The position numbers and the translations under genes were made by a program. A stretch of DNA of 64,000 nucleotides from Megalopta genalis (taxonomy: Eukaryota; Arthropoda; Insecta; Hymenoptera; Halictidae): the NCBI RefSeq assembly GCF_051020955.1, contig NC_135020.1, forward strand, positions 3,668,001 through 3,732,000, given 5' to 3'. Each line of letters starts with the position of its first letter. Within the stretch, counting starts at the first letter, position 1. Under the pieces are notes generated by a model, which saw only the letters and a program-made list of their open reading frames with translations, searched no databases and was not told the origin of the DNA. Below are positions 10,828 to 22,794 of the stretch, piece by piece.

Positions 10828-11771
10828 TTGTTCTTGTAGTTCTTGTTTTTGTTGTTCTTGTTGTTGTTGTTCTTGTTGTTGTGGTTCTTGTTGTTCCTGT
10901 TGTTGTTCTTGTTGTTCTTGTTGTTGTTGTTCATGTGGTTCTTGTTGTTGTTGCTCTTGCTGTTCTTGTTCTTGTTGTCCTTGTTGTTCTTTCTGTTCTT
11001 GTTGTTTTTGTTGTTGTTGTTGTTGTTGTTGTTGTCCTTGCCGTTCTTGTTGTTCTTGTTGTTCTTGTTGTTCTTGTTGTTCTTGTTGTTCTTGTTGTTC
11101 TTGTTGGTCTTGTTGGTCTTGTTGGTCTTGTTGATCTTGTTGTTCTTGTTGTTCTTGTTGTTGTTCTTGTTGTTCTTGTTGTTGTTCTTGTTGTTCTTGT
11201 TGTTCTCGTTGCTCTCGTTGTTCTCGTTGTTCTCGTTGATCTCGTTGTTCTCGTTGTTCTCGTTGTTCTCGTTGTTCTCGTTGTTCTCGTTGTTCTCGTT
11301 GTTCTCGTTGTTCTCGTTGTCCTAGTTGTTCTCGTTGTTCTCGTTGTTCTCGTTGGTCTCGCTGTTCTCGTTGTTCTCGTTGTTCTTGTTGTTCTTGTTG
11401 TTCTTGTTGTTCTTGTTGTTCTTGTTGTTCTTGTTGTTCTTGTTGTTCTTGTTGTTCTTGTTGTTCTCGTTGTTCTTGTTCTTCTCGTTGTTCTTGTTGT
11501 TCTTGTTGCTCTTACTGTTCATGTTGTTCTTGTTGTTGTTGTTGATGATGTTGTCCTTGTTGTTCTTGTTGTTCTTGTTCTTCTTGTTGCTCTTGTTGTT
11601 CTTGTTGCTCTTACTGTTCATGTTGTTCTTGTTGTCGTTGTTGATGATGTTGTCCTTGTTGTTCTTGTTGTTGTTGTCCTTGTTGTGCTTGTTGTGCTTG
11701 TTGTTCTTGTTGATCTTGTTGATCTTGTTGTTCTTGTTGCTCTTGTTGCTCTTGTTGTTCTCGTTGCTCTT

Positions 11772-11802
<31 letters not shown>

Positions 11803-11988
11803 TTGTTCTTGTAGTTCTTGTTTTTGTTGTTCTTGTTGTTGTTGTTCTTGTCGTTGTGGTTCTTGTTGTTCCTGTTGTTGTTATTGTTCTTGTTGTTCTT
11901 GTTGTTGTTGTTCATGTGGTTCTTGTTGTTGTTGCTCTTGCTGTTCTTGTTCTTGTTGTCCATGTTGTTCTTTCTGTTCTTGTTGTTT

Positions 11989-12019
<31 letters not shown>

Positions 12020-12641
12020 CCTTGCCGTTCTTGTTGTTCTTGTTGTTCTTGTTGTTCTTGTTGTTCTTGTTGTTCTTGTTGGTCTTGTTGCTCTTGTTGA
12101 TCTTGTTGTTCTTGTTGTTCTTGTTGTTGTTCTTGTTGTTCTTGTTGTTCTTGTTGTTGTTCTTGTTGTTCTCGTTGTTTTCGTTGTTCTCGTTGTTCTC
12201 GTTGTTCTCGTTTTTCTCGTTGATCTCGTTGTTCTCGTTGTTCTCGTTGTTCTCGTTGTTCTCGTTGTTCTCGTTGTTCTCGTTGTTCACGTTGTCCTCG
12301 TTGTTCTCGTTGTTCTCGTTGTCCTCGTTGGTCTCGTTGTGCTCGTTGTTCTCGTTGTTCACGTTGTTCTCGTTGGTCTCGTTGTTCTCGTTGTTTTTGT
12401 TGTTCTTGTTGTTCTTGTTGTTCTTGTTGTTCTTGTTGTTCTTGTTGTTCTTGTTGTTCTTGTTGTTCATGTTGATCTTGTTGTTCCTCTTGTTGTTGTT
12501 CTAGTTGTCCTTGTTGTTGTTGTTCTGGTTGTCCTTGTTGTCCTTGTTGTTCTTGTTGTTCCGGTTGTTCTTGTTGTTCTTGTTCTTGTTGTTCTTGTTG
12601 TTTTTGCTGTTCATGTTGTCTTGTTGTCCTTGTTGTTCTAG
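9663..12641 (+). repeat. Higher-order repeat A, copy 3 (rearranged, shortened)
   Basis: This is a third relative of repeat A, with offset about 4,558 to copy 2 over 10149-11500. Module B occurs at 10149, 10872 and 11847; CTCG blocks at about 11205-11382 and 12171-12393; CCGG at 12561; the deletion element at 12607. At about 11510-11660 a unit carrying TTACTGTTCATG and GATGATG is present twice where copies 1 and 2 have it once, and the offset jumps by 99 bp (eleven 9-mers). The CTCG block at the right is shorter than its counterparts, and the nested 1,328-bp pair is reduced to one copy. The left part, 9663-10116, combines pieces seen in other positions of the unit, so it is mosaic. Confidence 0.8.
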
Positions 12642-12865
12642 TTGTTCTTGTTGTTCTTGTTGTTCTTGTTGTTGTTGTTCTAGTTGTTCTTGTTGTTGTT
12701 GTTCTGGATGTTCTTGTTGTTCTTGTTGTTCTTGTTGTTGTTGTTGTTCTTATTTTTGTTGTTGTTGTTGTTGTTATTGTTGTTGTTATCCTTGTTGTTC
12801 TTGTTGTTCTTTTTGTTCTTGATGTTCTTGTTGTTCTTGTTGTTCTTGTTGTTCTTGTTGTTCTT

Positions 12866-12896
<31 letters not shown>

Positions 12897-13084
12897 TTCT
12901 TGTTGTTTTTGTTGTTCATGTTGTTCTTGTTGTTCTTCTTGTTGTTGTTCTAGTTGTCCTTGTTGTTGTTGTTGTCCTTGTTGCTCTTGTTGTTGTTGTC
13001 CTTGCTGTTCTTGTTGTGCTTGTTGTTCTTGTTGATCTTGTTGTTCTTGTTGCTCTTGTTGCTCTTGTTGTTCTCGTTGCTCTT

Positions 13085-13133
<49 letters not shown>

Positions 13134-13735
13134 TTGTTCTTGTAGTTCTTGTTTTTGTTGTTCTTGTTGTTGTTGTTCTTGTCGTTGTGGTTCTTGTTGT
13201 TCCTGTTGTTGTTATTGTTCTTGTTGTTCTTGTTGTTGTTGTTCATGTGGTTCTTGTTGTTGTTGCTCTTGCTGTTCTTGTTCTTGTTGTCCTTGTTGTT
13301 CTTTCTGTTCTTGTTGTTTTTGTTGTTGTTGTTGTTGTCCTTTCCGTTCTTGTTGTTCTTGTTGGTCTTGTTGCTCTTGTTGATCTTGTTGTTCTTGTTG
13401 TTCTTGTTGTTGTTCTTGTTGTTCTTGTTGTTGTTCTTGTTGTTCTTGTTGTTCTCGTTGTTCTCGTTGTTCTCGTTGTTCTCGTTGATCTCGTTGTTCT
13501 CGTTGTTCTCGTTGTTCTCGTTGTTCTCGTTGTTCTCGTTGTTCTCGTTGTTCTCGTTGTTCTCGTTGTTCTCGTTGTTCTCGTTGTCCTAGTTGTTCTC
13601 GTTGTTCTCGTTGTTCTCGTTGGTCTCGCTGTTCGCGTTGTTCTCGTTGTTCTTGTTGTTCTTGTTGTTCTTGTTGTTCTTGTTGTTCTTGTTGTTCATG
13701 TTGTTCTTGTTGTTCTTGTTGTTCTTGTTGTTCTT

Positions 13736-13766
<31 letters not shown>

Positions 13767-15070
13767 TTCTTATTGTTCTTGTTGTTCTTGTTTTTCTTGT
13801 TGTTCTTGTTGTTCTTGTTGTTCTTGTTGTTCTTGTTGTTCTTGTTGTTCTTGTTGTTGTTGTTGTTCTTGTTGTTCTTGTTGTTGTTGTTCTGGTTGTT
13901 CTTGTTGTTCTTGTTGTTCCGGTTGTTATTGTTGTTCTTGTTGTTCTTTTTGCTCTTGTTGTTCTTGTTGTTCTTGTTGTTTTTGTTGTTCTTGTTGTTG
14001 TTGTTGTTGTTCTTGTTGTTGTTCTAGTTGTTCTTGTTGTTGTTGTTCTGGTTGTTCTTGTTGTTCTTGTTGTTCTTGTTGCTCTTGTTGCTCTTGTTGC
14101 TCTTGTTGCTGTTGTTGCTGTTGTTGTTCTTGTTGTTCTGGTTGTTGATGTTCTTGTTCTTCATGTTGTTGTTGTTCTTGTTGTTATTGTTGTTGTTGTT
14201 GTTGTTGCTCTTGCTGTTCTTGTTGTTCTTGTTGTTGTTATAGTTGTTGTTGTCCTTGTTGTTCTTGTAGTTCTTGTTGTTCTTGTTGTTCTTGTTGTTC
14301 TTGTTGTTCTTGTTGTTCTTGTTGTTCTTACTGTTCATGTTGCTCTTGTTGTTGTTGTTGATGATGTTGTGCTTGTTGTTCTTGTTGTTCTTGTTGATCT
14401 TGTTGATCTTGTTGTTCTTGTTGTTCTTGTTGTTGTTCTTGTTGTTCTTGTTGTTGTTCTTGTTCGTCTTGTTGTTCTTGTTGTTCTCGTTGTTCTCGTT
14501 GTTCTCGTTGTTCTTGTTGTTCTTGTTGTTGTTCTTGTTGTTGTTCTTGTTGTTCTTGTTGTTGTTCTTGTTGTTCTTGTTGTTCTTGTTGTTCTCGTTG
14601 TTCTCGTTGTTCTCGTTGTTCTCGTTGTTCTCGTTGTTCTCGTTGTTCTTGTTGTTCTTGTTGTTCTTGCTGTTCTTGTTGTTGTTGTTGTTGTTCCTGT
14701 TGTTCTTGTTGTTTTTATTGCTCTTGTTGCTCTTGTTGTTCTTGTTGTTCTTGTTGTGCTTGTTGTTCTTGTTGTTCTTGTTGCACTTGTTGCTCTTGTT
14801 GCTCTTGTTGCTCTGGTTGTTGATGTTCTTGTTGGTAACGTTGTTGTTGTTCTTGCTGTTCTTGTTGTTCTTGTTGTTCTTGTTGTTCTTGTTGTTCTTG
14901 TTATTCTTGTTGATCTTGTTGTTCTTGTTGCTCTCGTTGCTGTTGTAGTTCTTGTTGTTCTGGTTGTTGTTGTTCTTGTTGTTCTTCTTGTTCTTGTTCT
15001 AGTTGTTCTTGTTGTTGTTGTTCTGGTTTTTCTTGTCGTTCTTGTTGTTCCGGTTGTTCTTGCTGTTCTT

Positions 15071-15101
<31 letters not shown>

Positions 15102-16754
15102 TTCATGTTGTTCTTGTTGTTGTTGTCCTTGTTGTTCTTGTTGTTCTTGTTGTTCTTGTTGTTCTTGTTGTTCATGTTGTTCTTGTTGTTCTTGTTGTTC
15201 TTGTTGTTCTTGTTGTTCTTGTTGTTCTTGTTGTTCTTGTTGTTCTTGTTGTTCTTGTTGTTCTTGTTGTTCTTATTGTTCTTGTTGTTCTTGTTGTTCT
15301 TGTTGTTCTTGTTGTTCTGGTTGTTGATGTTCTTGTTCTTCATGTTGTTGTTGTTCTTGTTGTTATTGTTGTTGTTGTTGTTGCTCTTGCTGTTCTTGTT
15401 GTTCTTGTTGTTGTTATAGTTGTTGTTGTCCTTGTTGTTCTTGTTGTTCTTGTTGTTCTTGTTGTTCTTGTTGTTCTTGTTGTTCTTGTTGTTCTTACTG
15501 TTCATGTTGCTCTTGTTGTTGTTGTTGATGATGTTGTGCTTGTTGTTCTTGTTGTTCCTGTTGATCTTGTTGATCTTGTTGTTCTTGTTGTTCTTGTTGT
15601 TGTTCTTGTTGTTCTTGTTGTTGTTCTTGTTCTTCTTGTTGTTCTTGTTGTTCTCGTTGTTCTCGTTGTTCTCGTTGTTCTTGTTGTTCTTGTTGTTGTT
15701 CTTGTTGTTGTTCTTGTTGTTCTTGTTGTTGTTCTTGTTGTTCTTGTTGTTCTTGTTGTTCTCGTTGTTCTCGTTGTTCTCGTTGTTCTCGTTGTTCTCG
15801 TTGTTCTCGTTGTCCTCGTTGTTCTCGTTGTTCTCGTTGTTCTCGTTGTTCTCGTTGTTCTCGTTGTTCTCGTTGTTCTCGTTGGTCTCGTTGTTCTCGT
15901 TGTTCTCGTTGTTCTCGTTGTTTTTGTTGTTCTTGTTGTTCTTGTTGTTCTTGTTGTTCTTGTTGTTCTTGTTGTTCTTGTTGTTCTTGTTGTTCTTGTT
16001 GTTCTTGTTGTTCTTGTTGTTCTTGTTGTTCTTGTTGTTCTTGTTGTTCTTGTTGTTCTTGTTGTTCTTGTTGTTCTTGTTGTTCTTGTTGTTCTTGTTG
16101 ATCTTACTGTTCTTGTTGATCTTGTTGATCTTGTTGTCCTTGTTGATCTTGTTGATCTTGTTGTTCTTGTTGTTCTTGTTGATCTTGTTGATCTTGTTGT
16201 TCTTGTTGTTCTTGTTGCTCTTGTTGCTCTTGTTGTTCTTGTTGCTCTTGTTTTTTCTTGTTGTTGTTCTTGTTGTTCTTGTTGTTGTTCTTGTTGTTGT
16301 TCTTGTTGTTCTCGTTGTTTTCGTTGTTCTTGTTGTTCTCGTTGTTTTCGTTGTTCTCGCTGTTCTCGTTGCTCTCGTTGTTCTCGTTGATCTCGTTGTT
16401 CTCGTTGTTCTCGTTGTTCTCGTTGTTCTCGTTGTTCTTGTTGTTCTCGTTGTTCTCGTTGGTCTCGTTGTTCTCGTTGTTCTCGTTGTTCTCGTTGTTC
16501 TCGTTGTTCTCGTTGTTTTTGTTGTTCTTGTTGTTCTTGTTGTTCTAGTTGTTCTTGTTGTTCTTGTTGTTCTTGTTGTTCATGTTGTTCTTGTTGTTCT
16601 TCTTGTTGTTGTTCTAGTTGTCCTTGTTGTTGTTGTTCTGGTTGTCCTTGTTGTCCTTGTTGTTCTTGTTGTTCCGGTTGTTCTTGTTGTTCTTGTTCTT
16701 GTTGTTCTTGTTGTTATTGCTGTTCATGTTGTCTTGTTGTCCTTGTTGTTCTAG
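12642..16754 (+). repeat. Higher-order repeat B, copy 1 (about 4.1 kb)
   Basis: A second kind of higher-order block. Its left part (12954-13650) is derived from repeat A, with module B at 13178 carrying the shortest TTG run seen and the variant TTTCCG instead of TTGCCG. Then follow headers with CTGGTTGTTGATG and TTCTTCATG at about 14139 and 15318, a Val-Asp marker with the variant GGTAAC at about 14834, a module E header at 15003, and CTCG blocks at about 13453-13649, 15761-15919 and 16311-16516. The deletion element starts at 16720. A single-base insertion at about 16252 is private to this copy. The same order of modules recurs about 12.0-12.3 kb and 16.0-16.3 kb downstream. Confidence 0.82.
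16246..16264 (+). repeat. Private 1-bp insertion (phase shift)
   Basis: Where the regular pattern would read CTTGTTGTTCTTG, this copy has CTTGTTTTTTCTTG, one base longer. The matching place in repeat B copy 3 (about 32530) has the regular form. The change moves the triplet phase from GTT-GTT-CTT to TGT-TGT-TCT. It could be a real slippage in the T run or a homopolymer sequencing error. Confidence 0.75.
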
Positions 16755-16987
16755 TTGTTCTTGTTGTTCTAGTTGTTCTTGTTGTTCTTATTGTTGTTGT
16801 TGTTCTTGTTGTTGTTGTTCTAGTTGTTCTTGTTGTTGTTGTTCTGGTTGTTCTTGTTGTTCTTGTTGTTCTTGTTGTTGTTGTTGTTCTTATTTTTGTT
16901 GTTGTTGTTGTTGTTATTGTTGTTGTTGTCCTTGTTGTTCTTGTTGTTCTTTTTGTTCTTGATGTTCTTGTTGTTCTTGTTGTTCTT

Positions 16988-17018
<31 letters not shown>

Positions 17019-17059
17019 TTCTTGTTGCTCTTGTTGCTCTTGTTGTTCTCGTTGCTCTT

Positions 17060-17090
<31 letters not shown>

Positions 17091-17303
17091 TTCTTGTTGT
17101 TCTTGTTGTTCTTGTTGTTGTTCTTGTAGTTCTTGTTTTTGTTGTTCTTGTTGTTGTTGTTCTTGTCGTTGTGGTTCTTGTTGTTCCTGTTGTTGTTGTT
17201 GTTCTTGTTGTTCTTGTTGTTGTTGTTCATGTGGTTCTAGTTGTTGTTGCTCTTGCTGTTCTTGTTCTTGTTGTCCTTGTTGTTCTTTCTGTTCTTGTTG
17301 TTT

Positions 17304-17337
<34 letters not shown>

Positions 17338-18061
17338 CCTTGCCGTTCTTGTTGTTCTTGTTGTTCTTGTTGTTCTTGTTGTTCTTGTTGTTCTTGTTGG
17401 TCTTGTTGCTCTTGTTGATCTTGTTGTTCTTGTTGTTCTTGTTGTTATTGATGCTCTTGTTGCTCTTGTTGCTCTTGTTGTTGTTGTTGTTCTTGTTGTT
17501 CTGGTTGTTGATGTTCTTGTTGTTCTTGTTGTTCTTGTTGTTGTTGTTGTTGCTCTTGCTGTTCTTGTTGTTCTTGTTGTTGTTATTGTTCTTGTTGTTC
17601 TTGTTGCTCTTACTGTTCACGTTGTTCTTGTTGTTGTTGTTGATGATGTTGTCCTTGTTGTTCTTGTTGTTCTTGTTCTTCTTGTTGCTCTTGTTGTTCT
17701 TGTTGTTCTTACTGTTCATGTTGTTCTTGTTGTTGTTGTTGATGATGTTGTCCTTGTTGTTCTTGTTGTTGTTGTCCTTGTTGTTCTTGTTGTGCTTGTT
17801 GTTCTTGTTGTTCTTGTTGTTCTTGTTGTTCTTGTTGTTGTTGTTGTTGTTCTTGTTGTTCTTGTTGTTCTTGTTGATCTTGTTGTTCTTGTTGCTCTCG
17901 TTGCTGTTGTAGTTCTTGTTGTTCTGGTTGTTGTTGTTCTTGTTGTTCTTCTTGTTCTTGTTCTAGTTGTTCTTGTTGTTGTTGTTCTGGTTTTTCTTAT
18001 CGTTCTTGTTGTTCCGGTTGTTCTTGTTGATCTTGTTGTTCTTGTTGTTCTTGTTGTTCTT

Positions 18062-18092
<31 letters not shown>

Positions 18093-18550
18093 TTCTTGTT
18101 GTTCTTGTTCTCCATGTTGTTCTTGTTGTTCTTGTTGTTCTTACTGTTCATGTTGTTCTTGTTGTTCTTGTTGTTGTTGTTGTTGTCCTTGTTGTTCTTG
18201 TTGTAGTTGTCATTGTTGTTCTTGTTGTGCTTGTTGTTCTTGTAGATCTTGTTGTTCTTGTTGCTCTTGTTGCTCTTGTTGCTCTTGTTGCTTTTGTTGC
18301 TCTTGTTGCTCTTGTTGCTGTTGTAGTTCTCGTTGTTCTTGTTGTTCTCGTTGCTCTCGTTGTTCTCGTTGTTCTCGTTGTTCTTGTTGTTCTTGATGTT
18401 CTTGCTGTTCTTGTTGTTGTTGTTGTTGTTCCTGTTGTTCTTGTTGTTTTTATTGCTCTTGTTGCTCTTGTTGTTCTTGTTGTTCTTGTTGTGCTTGTTG
18501 TTCTTGTTGTTCTTGTTGCACTTGTTGCTCTGGTTGTTGATGTTCTTGTT

Positions 18551-18556
18551 GTTAAC
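18551..18556. other. GTTAAC palindrome, one of three
   Basis: GTTAAC occurs at 18551-18556, 26852-26857 and 30868-30873, always in the marker that follows CTGGTTGTTGATG. The homologous marker in repeat B copy 1 reads GGTAAC (about 14834), and other relatives read TTAATG (about 153, 37597, 39068, 44024, 44814, 47028, 52148, 56458). These rare A-containing positions are useful landmarks for checking the assembly. Confidence 0.85.
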
Positions 18557-18710
18557 GTTGTTGTTGTTCTTGCTGTTCTTGTTGTTCTTGTTGTTCTTGT
18601 TGTTCTTGTTGTTCTTGTTGATCTTGTTGTTCTTGTTGCTCTCGTTGCTGTTGTAGTTCTTGTTGTTCTGGTTGTTGTTGTTCTTGTTGTTCTTCTTGTT
18701 CATGTTCTAG

Positions 18711-18775
18711 TTGTTCTTGTTGTTGTTGTTCTGGTTTTTCTTGTCGTTCTTGTTGTTCCGGTTGTTCTTGTTGTT
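18711..18775 (+). repeat. Module E header, representative of 14 copies
   Basis: The header reads TCTAG, then TTGTTGTTC units, CTGGTTTTTCTT, a TCG or CTCG variant, and TTCCGGTTG. Copies start near 15003, 17967, 18711, 20869, 22660, 27012, 31028, 34504, 36268, 37789, 39250, 41833, 43255 and 56614. The base after CTT separates subfamilies: TTGTCG (15003, 18711, 27012, 31028, 56614), TTATCG (17967, 20869, 22660, 34504, 36268, 41833, 43255) and TTCTCG (37789, 39250). The copy at 41833 lacks the CCGG unit. These subfamilies follow the kilobase duplications and can be used to trace their order. Confidence 0.85.
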
Positions 18776-18778
18776 CTT

Positions 18779-18809
<31 letters not shown>

Positions 18810-19047
18810 TTCATGTTGTTCTTGTTGTTGTTGTCCTTGTTGTTCTTGTTGTTCTTGTTGTTCTTGTTGTTCTTGTTGTTCTTGTTGTTCATGTTGTTCT
18901 TGTTGTTCTTGTTGTTCTTGTTGTTCTTGTTGTTCTTGTTGTTCTTGTTGTTCTTATTGTTCTTGTTGTTCTTGTTGTTCTTGTTGTTCTTGTTGTTCTT
19001 GTTGTTCTTGTTGTTCTTGTTGTTCTTGTTGTTCTTGTTGTTCTTGT

Positions 19048-19062
19048 TGTTCTTTGTTGTTG
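19048..19062 (+). repeat. Private 1-bp insertion (phase shift)
   Basis: TTCTTTGTTG occurs where TTCTTGTTG is expected, adding one T. Downstream units continue normally but one base out of phase. The same junction region in repeat B copies (about 13855, 25890, 29905) has no extra base. Confidence 0.75.
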
Positions 19063-19870
19063 TTGTTGTTCTTGTTGTTCTTGTTGTTGTTGTTCTGGTT
19101 GTTCTTGTTGTTCTTGTTGTTCCGGTTGTTATTGTTGTTCTTGTTGTTCTTTTTGCTCTTGTTGTTCTTGTTGTTCTTGTTGTTTTTGTTGTTCTTGTTG
19201 TTGTTGTTGTTGTTCTTGTTGTTGTTCTAGTTGTTCTTGTTGTTGTTGTTCTGGTTGTTCTTGTTGTTCTTGTTGTTCTTGTTGCTCTTGTTGCTCTTGT
19301 TGCTGTTGTTGCTGTTGTTGTTCTTGTTGTTCTGGTTGTTGATGTTCTTGTTCTTCATGTTGTTGTTGTTCTTGTTGTTATTGCTGTTGTTGTTGTTGTT
19401 GCTCTTGCTGTTCTTGTTGTTCTTGTTGTTGTTATTGTTGTTGTTGTCCTTGTTGTTCTTGTTGTTCTTGTTGTTCTTGTTGTTCTTGTTGTTCTTGTTG
19501 TTCTTGTTGTTCTTGTTGTTCTTGTTGTTCTTACTGCTCATGTTGCTCTTGTTGTTGTTGTTGATGATGTTGTGCTTGTTGTTCTTGTTGTTCTTGTTGA
19601 TCTTGTTGTTCTTGTTGCTCTTGTTGTTGTTCTTGTTCTTCTTGTTGTTCTTGTTGTTCTCGTTGTTCTCTTTGTTCTTGTTGTTCTTGTTGTTGTTCTT
19701 GTTGTTGTTCTTGTTGTTCTTGTTGTTGTTCTTGTTGTTCTTGTTGTTCTTGTTGTTCTCGTTGTTCTCGTTGTTCTTGTTGTTGTTCTTGTTGTTCTCG
19801 TTGTTCTCGTTGTCCTCGTTGTTCTCGTTGTTCTCGTTGTTCTCGTTGTTCTCGTTGTTCTCGTTGTTCT

Positions 19871-20150
19871 CGTTGGTCTCGTTGTTCTCGTTGTTCTCGT
19901 TGTTCTCGTTGTTTTTGTTGTTCGTGTTGTTCTTGTTGTTCTTGTTGTTCTTGTTGTTCTTGTTGTTCTTGTTGTTCTTGTTGTTCTTGTTGTTCTTGTT
20001 GTTCTTGTTGTTCTTGTTGATCTTACTGTTCTTGTTGATCTTGTTGATCTTGTTGTCCTTGTTGATCTTGTTGATCTTGTTGTTCTTGTTGTTCTTGTTG
20101 ATCTTGTTGATCTTGTTGTTCTTGTTGTTCTTGTTGCTCTTGTTGCTCTT

Positions 20151-20181
<31 letters not shown>

Positions 20182-20718
20182 TTGTTCTTGTTGTTCTTGT
20201 TGTTGTTCTTGTTGTTGTTCTTGTTGTTCTCGATGTTTTCGTTGTTCTTGTTATTCTCGTTGTTTTCGTTGTTCTCGCTGTTCTCGTTGTTCTCGTTGTT
20301 CTCGTTGTTCTCGTTGTTCTCGTTGTTCTCGTTGTTCTCGTTGGTCTCGTTGTCCTCGTTGTTCTCGTTGTTCTCGTTGTTCTCGTTGGTCTCGCTGTTC
20401 TCGTTGTTCTCGTTGTTCTCGTTGTTCTTGTTGTTCTTGTTGTTCTTGTTGTTGTTGTTGTTCTTGTTGTTCTCGTTGTTCTCGTTGTTCTTGTTGTTCT
20501 TGTTGCTCTTACTGTTCACGTTGTTCTTGTTGTTGTTGTTGATGATGTTGTCCTTGTTGTTCTTGTTGTTCTTGTTCTTCTTGTTGCTCTTGTTGTTCTT
20601 GTTGTTCTTACTGTTCATGTTGTTCTTGTTGTTGTTGATGATATTGTCCTTGTTGTTCTTGTTCTTGTTGTCCTTGTTGTTCTTGTTGTGCTTGTTGTTC
20701 TTGTTGTTCTTGTTGTTC

Positions 20719-20753
<35 letters not shown>

Positions 20754-20972
20754 CTTGTTGTTCTTGTTGTTCTTGTTGATCTTGTTGTTCTTGTTGCTCT
20801 CGTTGCTGTTGTAGTTCTTGTTGTTCTGGTTGTTGTTGTTCTTGTTGTTCTTCTTCTTCTTGTTCTAGTTGTTCTTGTTGTTGTTGTTCTGGTTTTTCTT
20901 ATCGTTCTTGTTGTTCCGGTTGTTCTTGTTGTTCTTGTTGTTCTTGTTGTTCTTGTTGTTCTTGTTGTTCTT

Positions 20973-21003
<31 letters not shown>

Positions 21004-21661
21004 TTCTTGTTGTTCTTCTTCTCCATGTTGTTCTTGTTGTTCTTGTTGTTCATACTGTTCATGTTGTTCTTGTTGTTCTTGTTGTTGTTGTTGTTGTTGT
21101 CCTTGTTGTTCTTGTTGTTGTAGTCATTGTTGTTCTTGTTGTGCTTGTTGTTCTTGTAGATCTTGTTGCTCTTGTTGCTCTTGTTGCTCTTGTTGTTCTT
21201 GTTGTTCTTGTTGCTCTTGTTGCTCTTGTTGCTTTTGTTGCTCTTGTTGCTCTTGTTGCTGTTGTTGTTCTTGTTGATCTGGTTGTTGATGTTCTTGTTG
21301 TTCATGTTGTTGTTGTTGTTGTTGTCCTTGTCCTTGTTGTTCTTGTTGTTGTTGTCCTTGTTGTTCTTGTTGTGCTTGTTGATCTTGTTGTTCTTGTTGT
21401 TCTTGTTGTTCTTGTTGCTCTTGTTGCTCTTGTTGCTCTTGTTGTTCTTGTTGTTCTTGTTGTTCTTGTTGTTGTTCTTGTTGTTCTTGTTGTTGTTCTT
21501 GTTGTTCTTGTTGTTCTCGTTGTTCTCGTTGTTCTCGTTGTTCTCGTTGTTCTCGTTGATCTCGTTGTTCTCGTTGTTCTCGTTGTTCTCGCTGTTCTCG
21601 TTGTTCTCGTTGTTCTCGTTGTTCTCGTTGTTCTCGTTGTTCTCGTTGTTCTCGTTGTTCT
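19871..21661 (+). repeat. 1.79-kb tandem repeat, copy 1
   Basis: Landmarks here recur 1,791 bp later: the rare TTCGTG variant near 19922 and 21713, CTCG block 20230/22039 (with an 18-bp shift), module E header 20869/22660, and the header at 21163/22954. It holds a GATC-rich cluster from about 20019, a CTCG block at about 20230-20425 and another at about 21516-21702, and GATGATG units near 20540 and 20635. Confidence 0.85.
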
Positions 21662-21959
21662 CGTTGGTCTCGTTGTTCTCGTTGTTCTCGTTGTTCTCGT
21701 TGTTTTTGTTGTTCGTGTTGTTCTTGTTGTTCTTGTTGTTCTTGTTGTTCTTGTTGTTCTTGTTGTTCTTGTTGTTCTTGTTGTTCTTGTTGTTCTTGTT
21801 GTTCTTGTTGTTCTTGTTGTTCTTGTTGATCTTACTGTTCTTGTTGATCTTGTTGATCTTGTTGTCCTTGTTGATCTTGTTGATCTTGTTGTTCTTGTTG
21901 TTCTTGTTGATCTTGTTGATCTTGTTGTTCTTGTTGTTCTTGTTGCTCTTGTTGCTCTT

Positions 21960-21990
<31 letters not shown>

Positions 21991-22509
21991 TTGTTCTTGT
22001 TGTTCTTGTTGTTGTTCTTGTTGTTGTTCTTGTTGTTCTCGATGTTTTCGTTGTTCTTGTTATTCTCGTTGTTTTCGTTGTTCTCGCTGTTCTCGTTGTT
22101 CTCGTTGTTCTCGTTGTTCTCGTTGTTCTCGTTGTTCTCGTTGTTCTCGTTGGTCTCGTTGTCCTCGTTGTTCTCGTTGTTCTCGTTGTTCTCGTTGGTC
22201 TCGCTGTTCTCGTTGTTCTCGTTGTTCTCGTTGTTCTTGTTGTTCTTGTTGTTCTTGTTGTTGTTGTTGTTCTTGTTGTTCTTGTTGTTCTTGTTGCTCT
22301 TACTGTTCACGTTGTTCTTGTTGTTGTTGTTGATGATGTTGTCCTTGTTGTTCTTGTTGTTCTTGTTCTTCTTGTTGCTCTTGTTGTTCTTGTTGTTCTT
22401 ACTGTTCATGTTGTTCTTGTTGTTGTTGATGATGTTGTCCTTGTTGTTCTTGTTCTTGTTGTCCTTGTTGTTCTTGTTGTGCTTGTTGTTCTTGTTGTTC
22501 TTGTTGTTC

Positions 22510-22544
<35 letters not shown>

Positions 22545-22763
22545 CTTGTTGTTCTTGTTGTTCTTGTTGATCTTGTTGTTCTTGTTGCTCTCGTTGCTGT
22601 TGTAGTTCTTGTTGTTCTGGTTGTTGTTGTTCTTGTTGTTCTTCTTCTTCTTGTTCTAGTTGTTCTTGTTGTTGTTGTTCTGGTTTTTCTTATCGTTCTT
22701 GTTGTTCCGGTTGTTCTTGTTGTTCTTGTTGTTCTTGTTGTTCTTGTTGTTCTTGTTGTTCTT

Positions 22764-22794
<31 letters not shown>

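Larger units (their letters stand above)
16755..19870 (+). repeat. Satellite mosaic following repeat B, first occurrence
   Basis: No gene is visible. It contains module B at 17162, module E headers at 17967 and 18711, two GATGATG/TTACTGTTCATG units near 17600-17750, a GTTAAC site at 18551 and a CTCG block at about 19759-19911. The part up to about 18300 matches 33025-34870 at an offset of 16,279 growing to 16,537, the difference being extra units in the later copy. The part from about 19230 resembles 14028-14650. A 1-bp insertion at about 19052 changes the reading phase. Confidence 0.78.
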
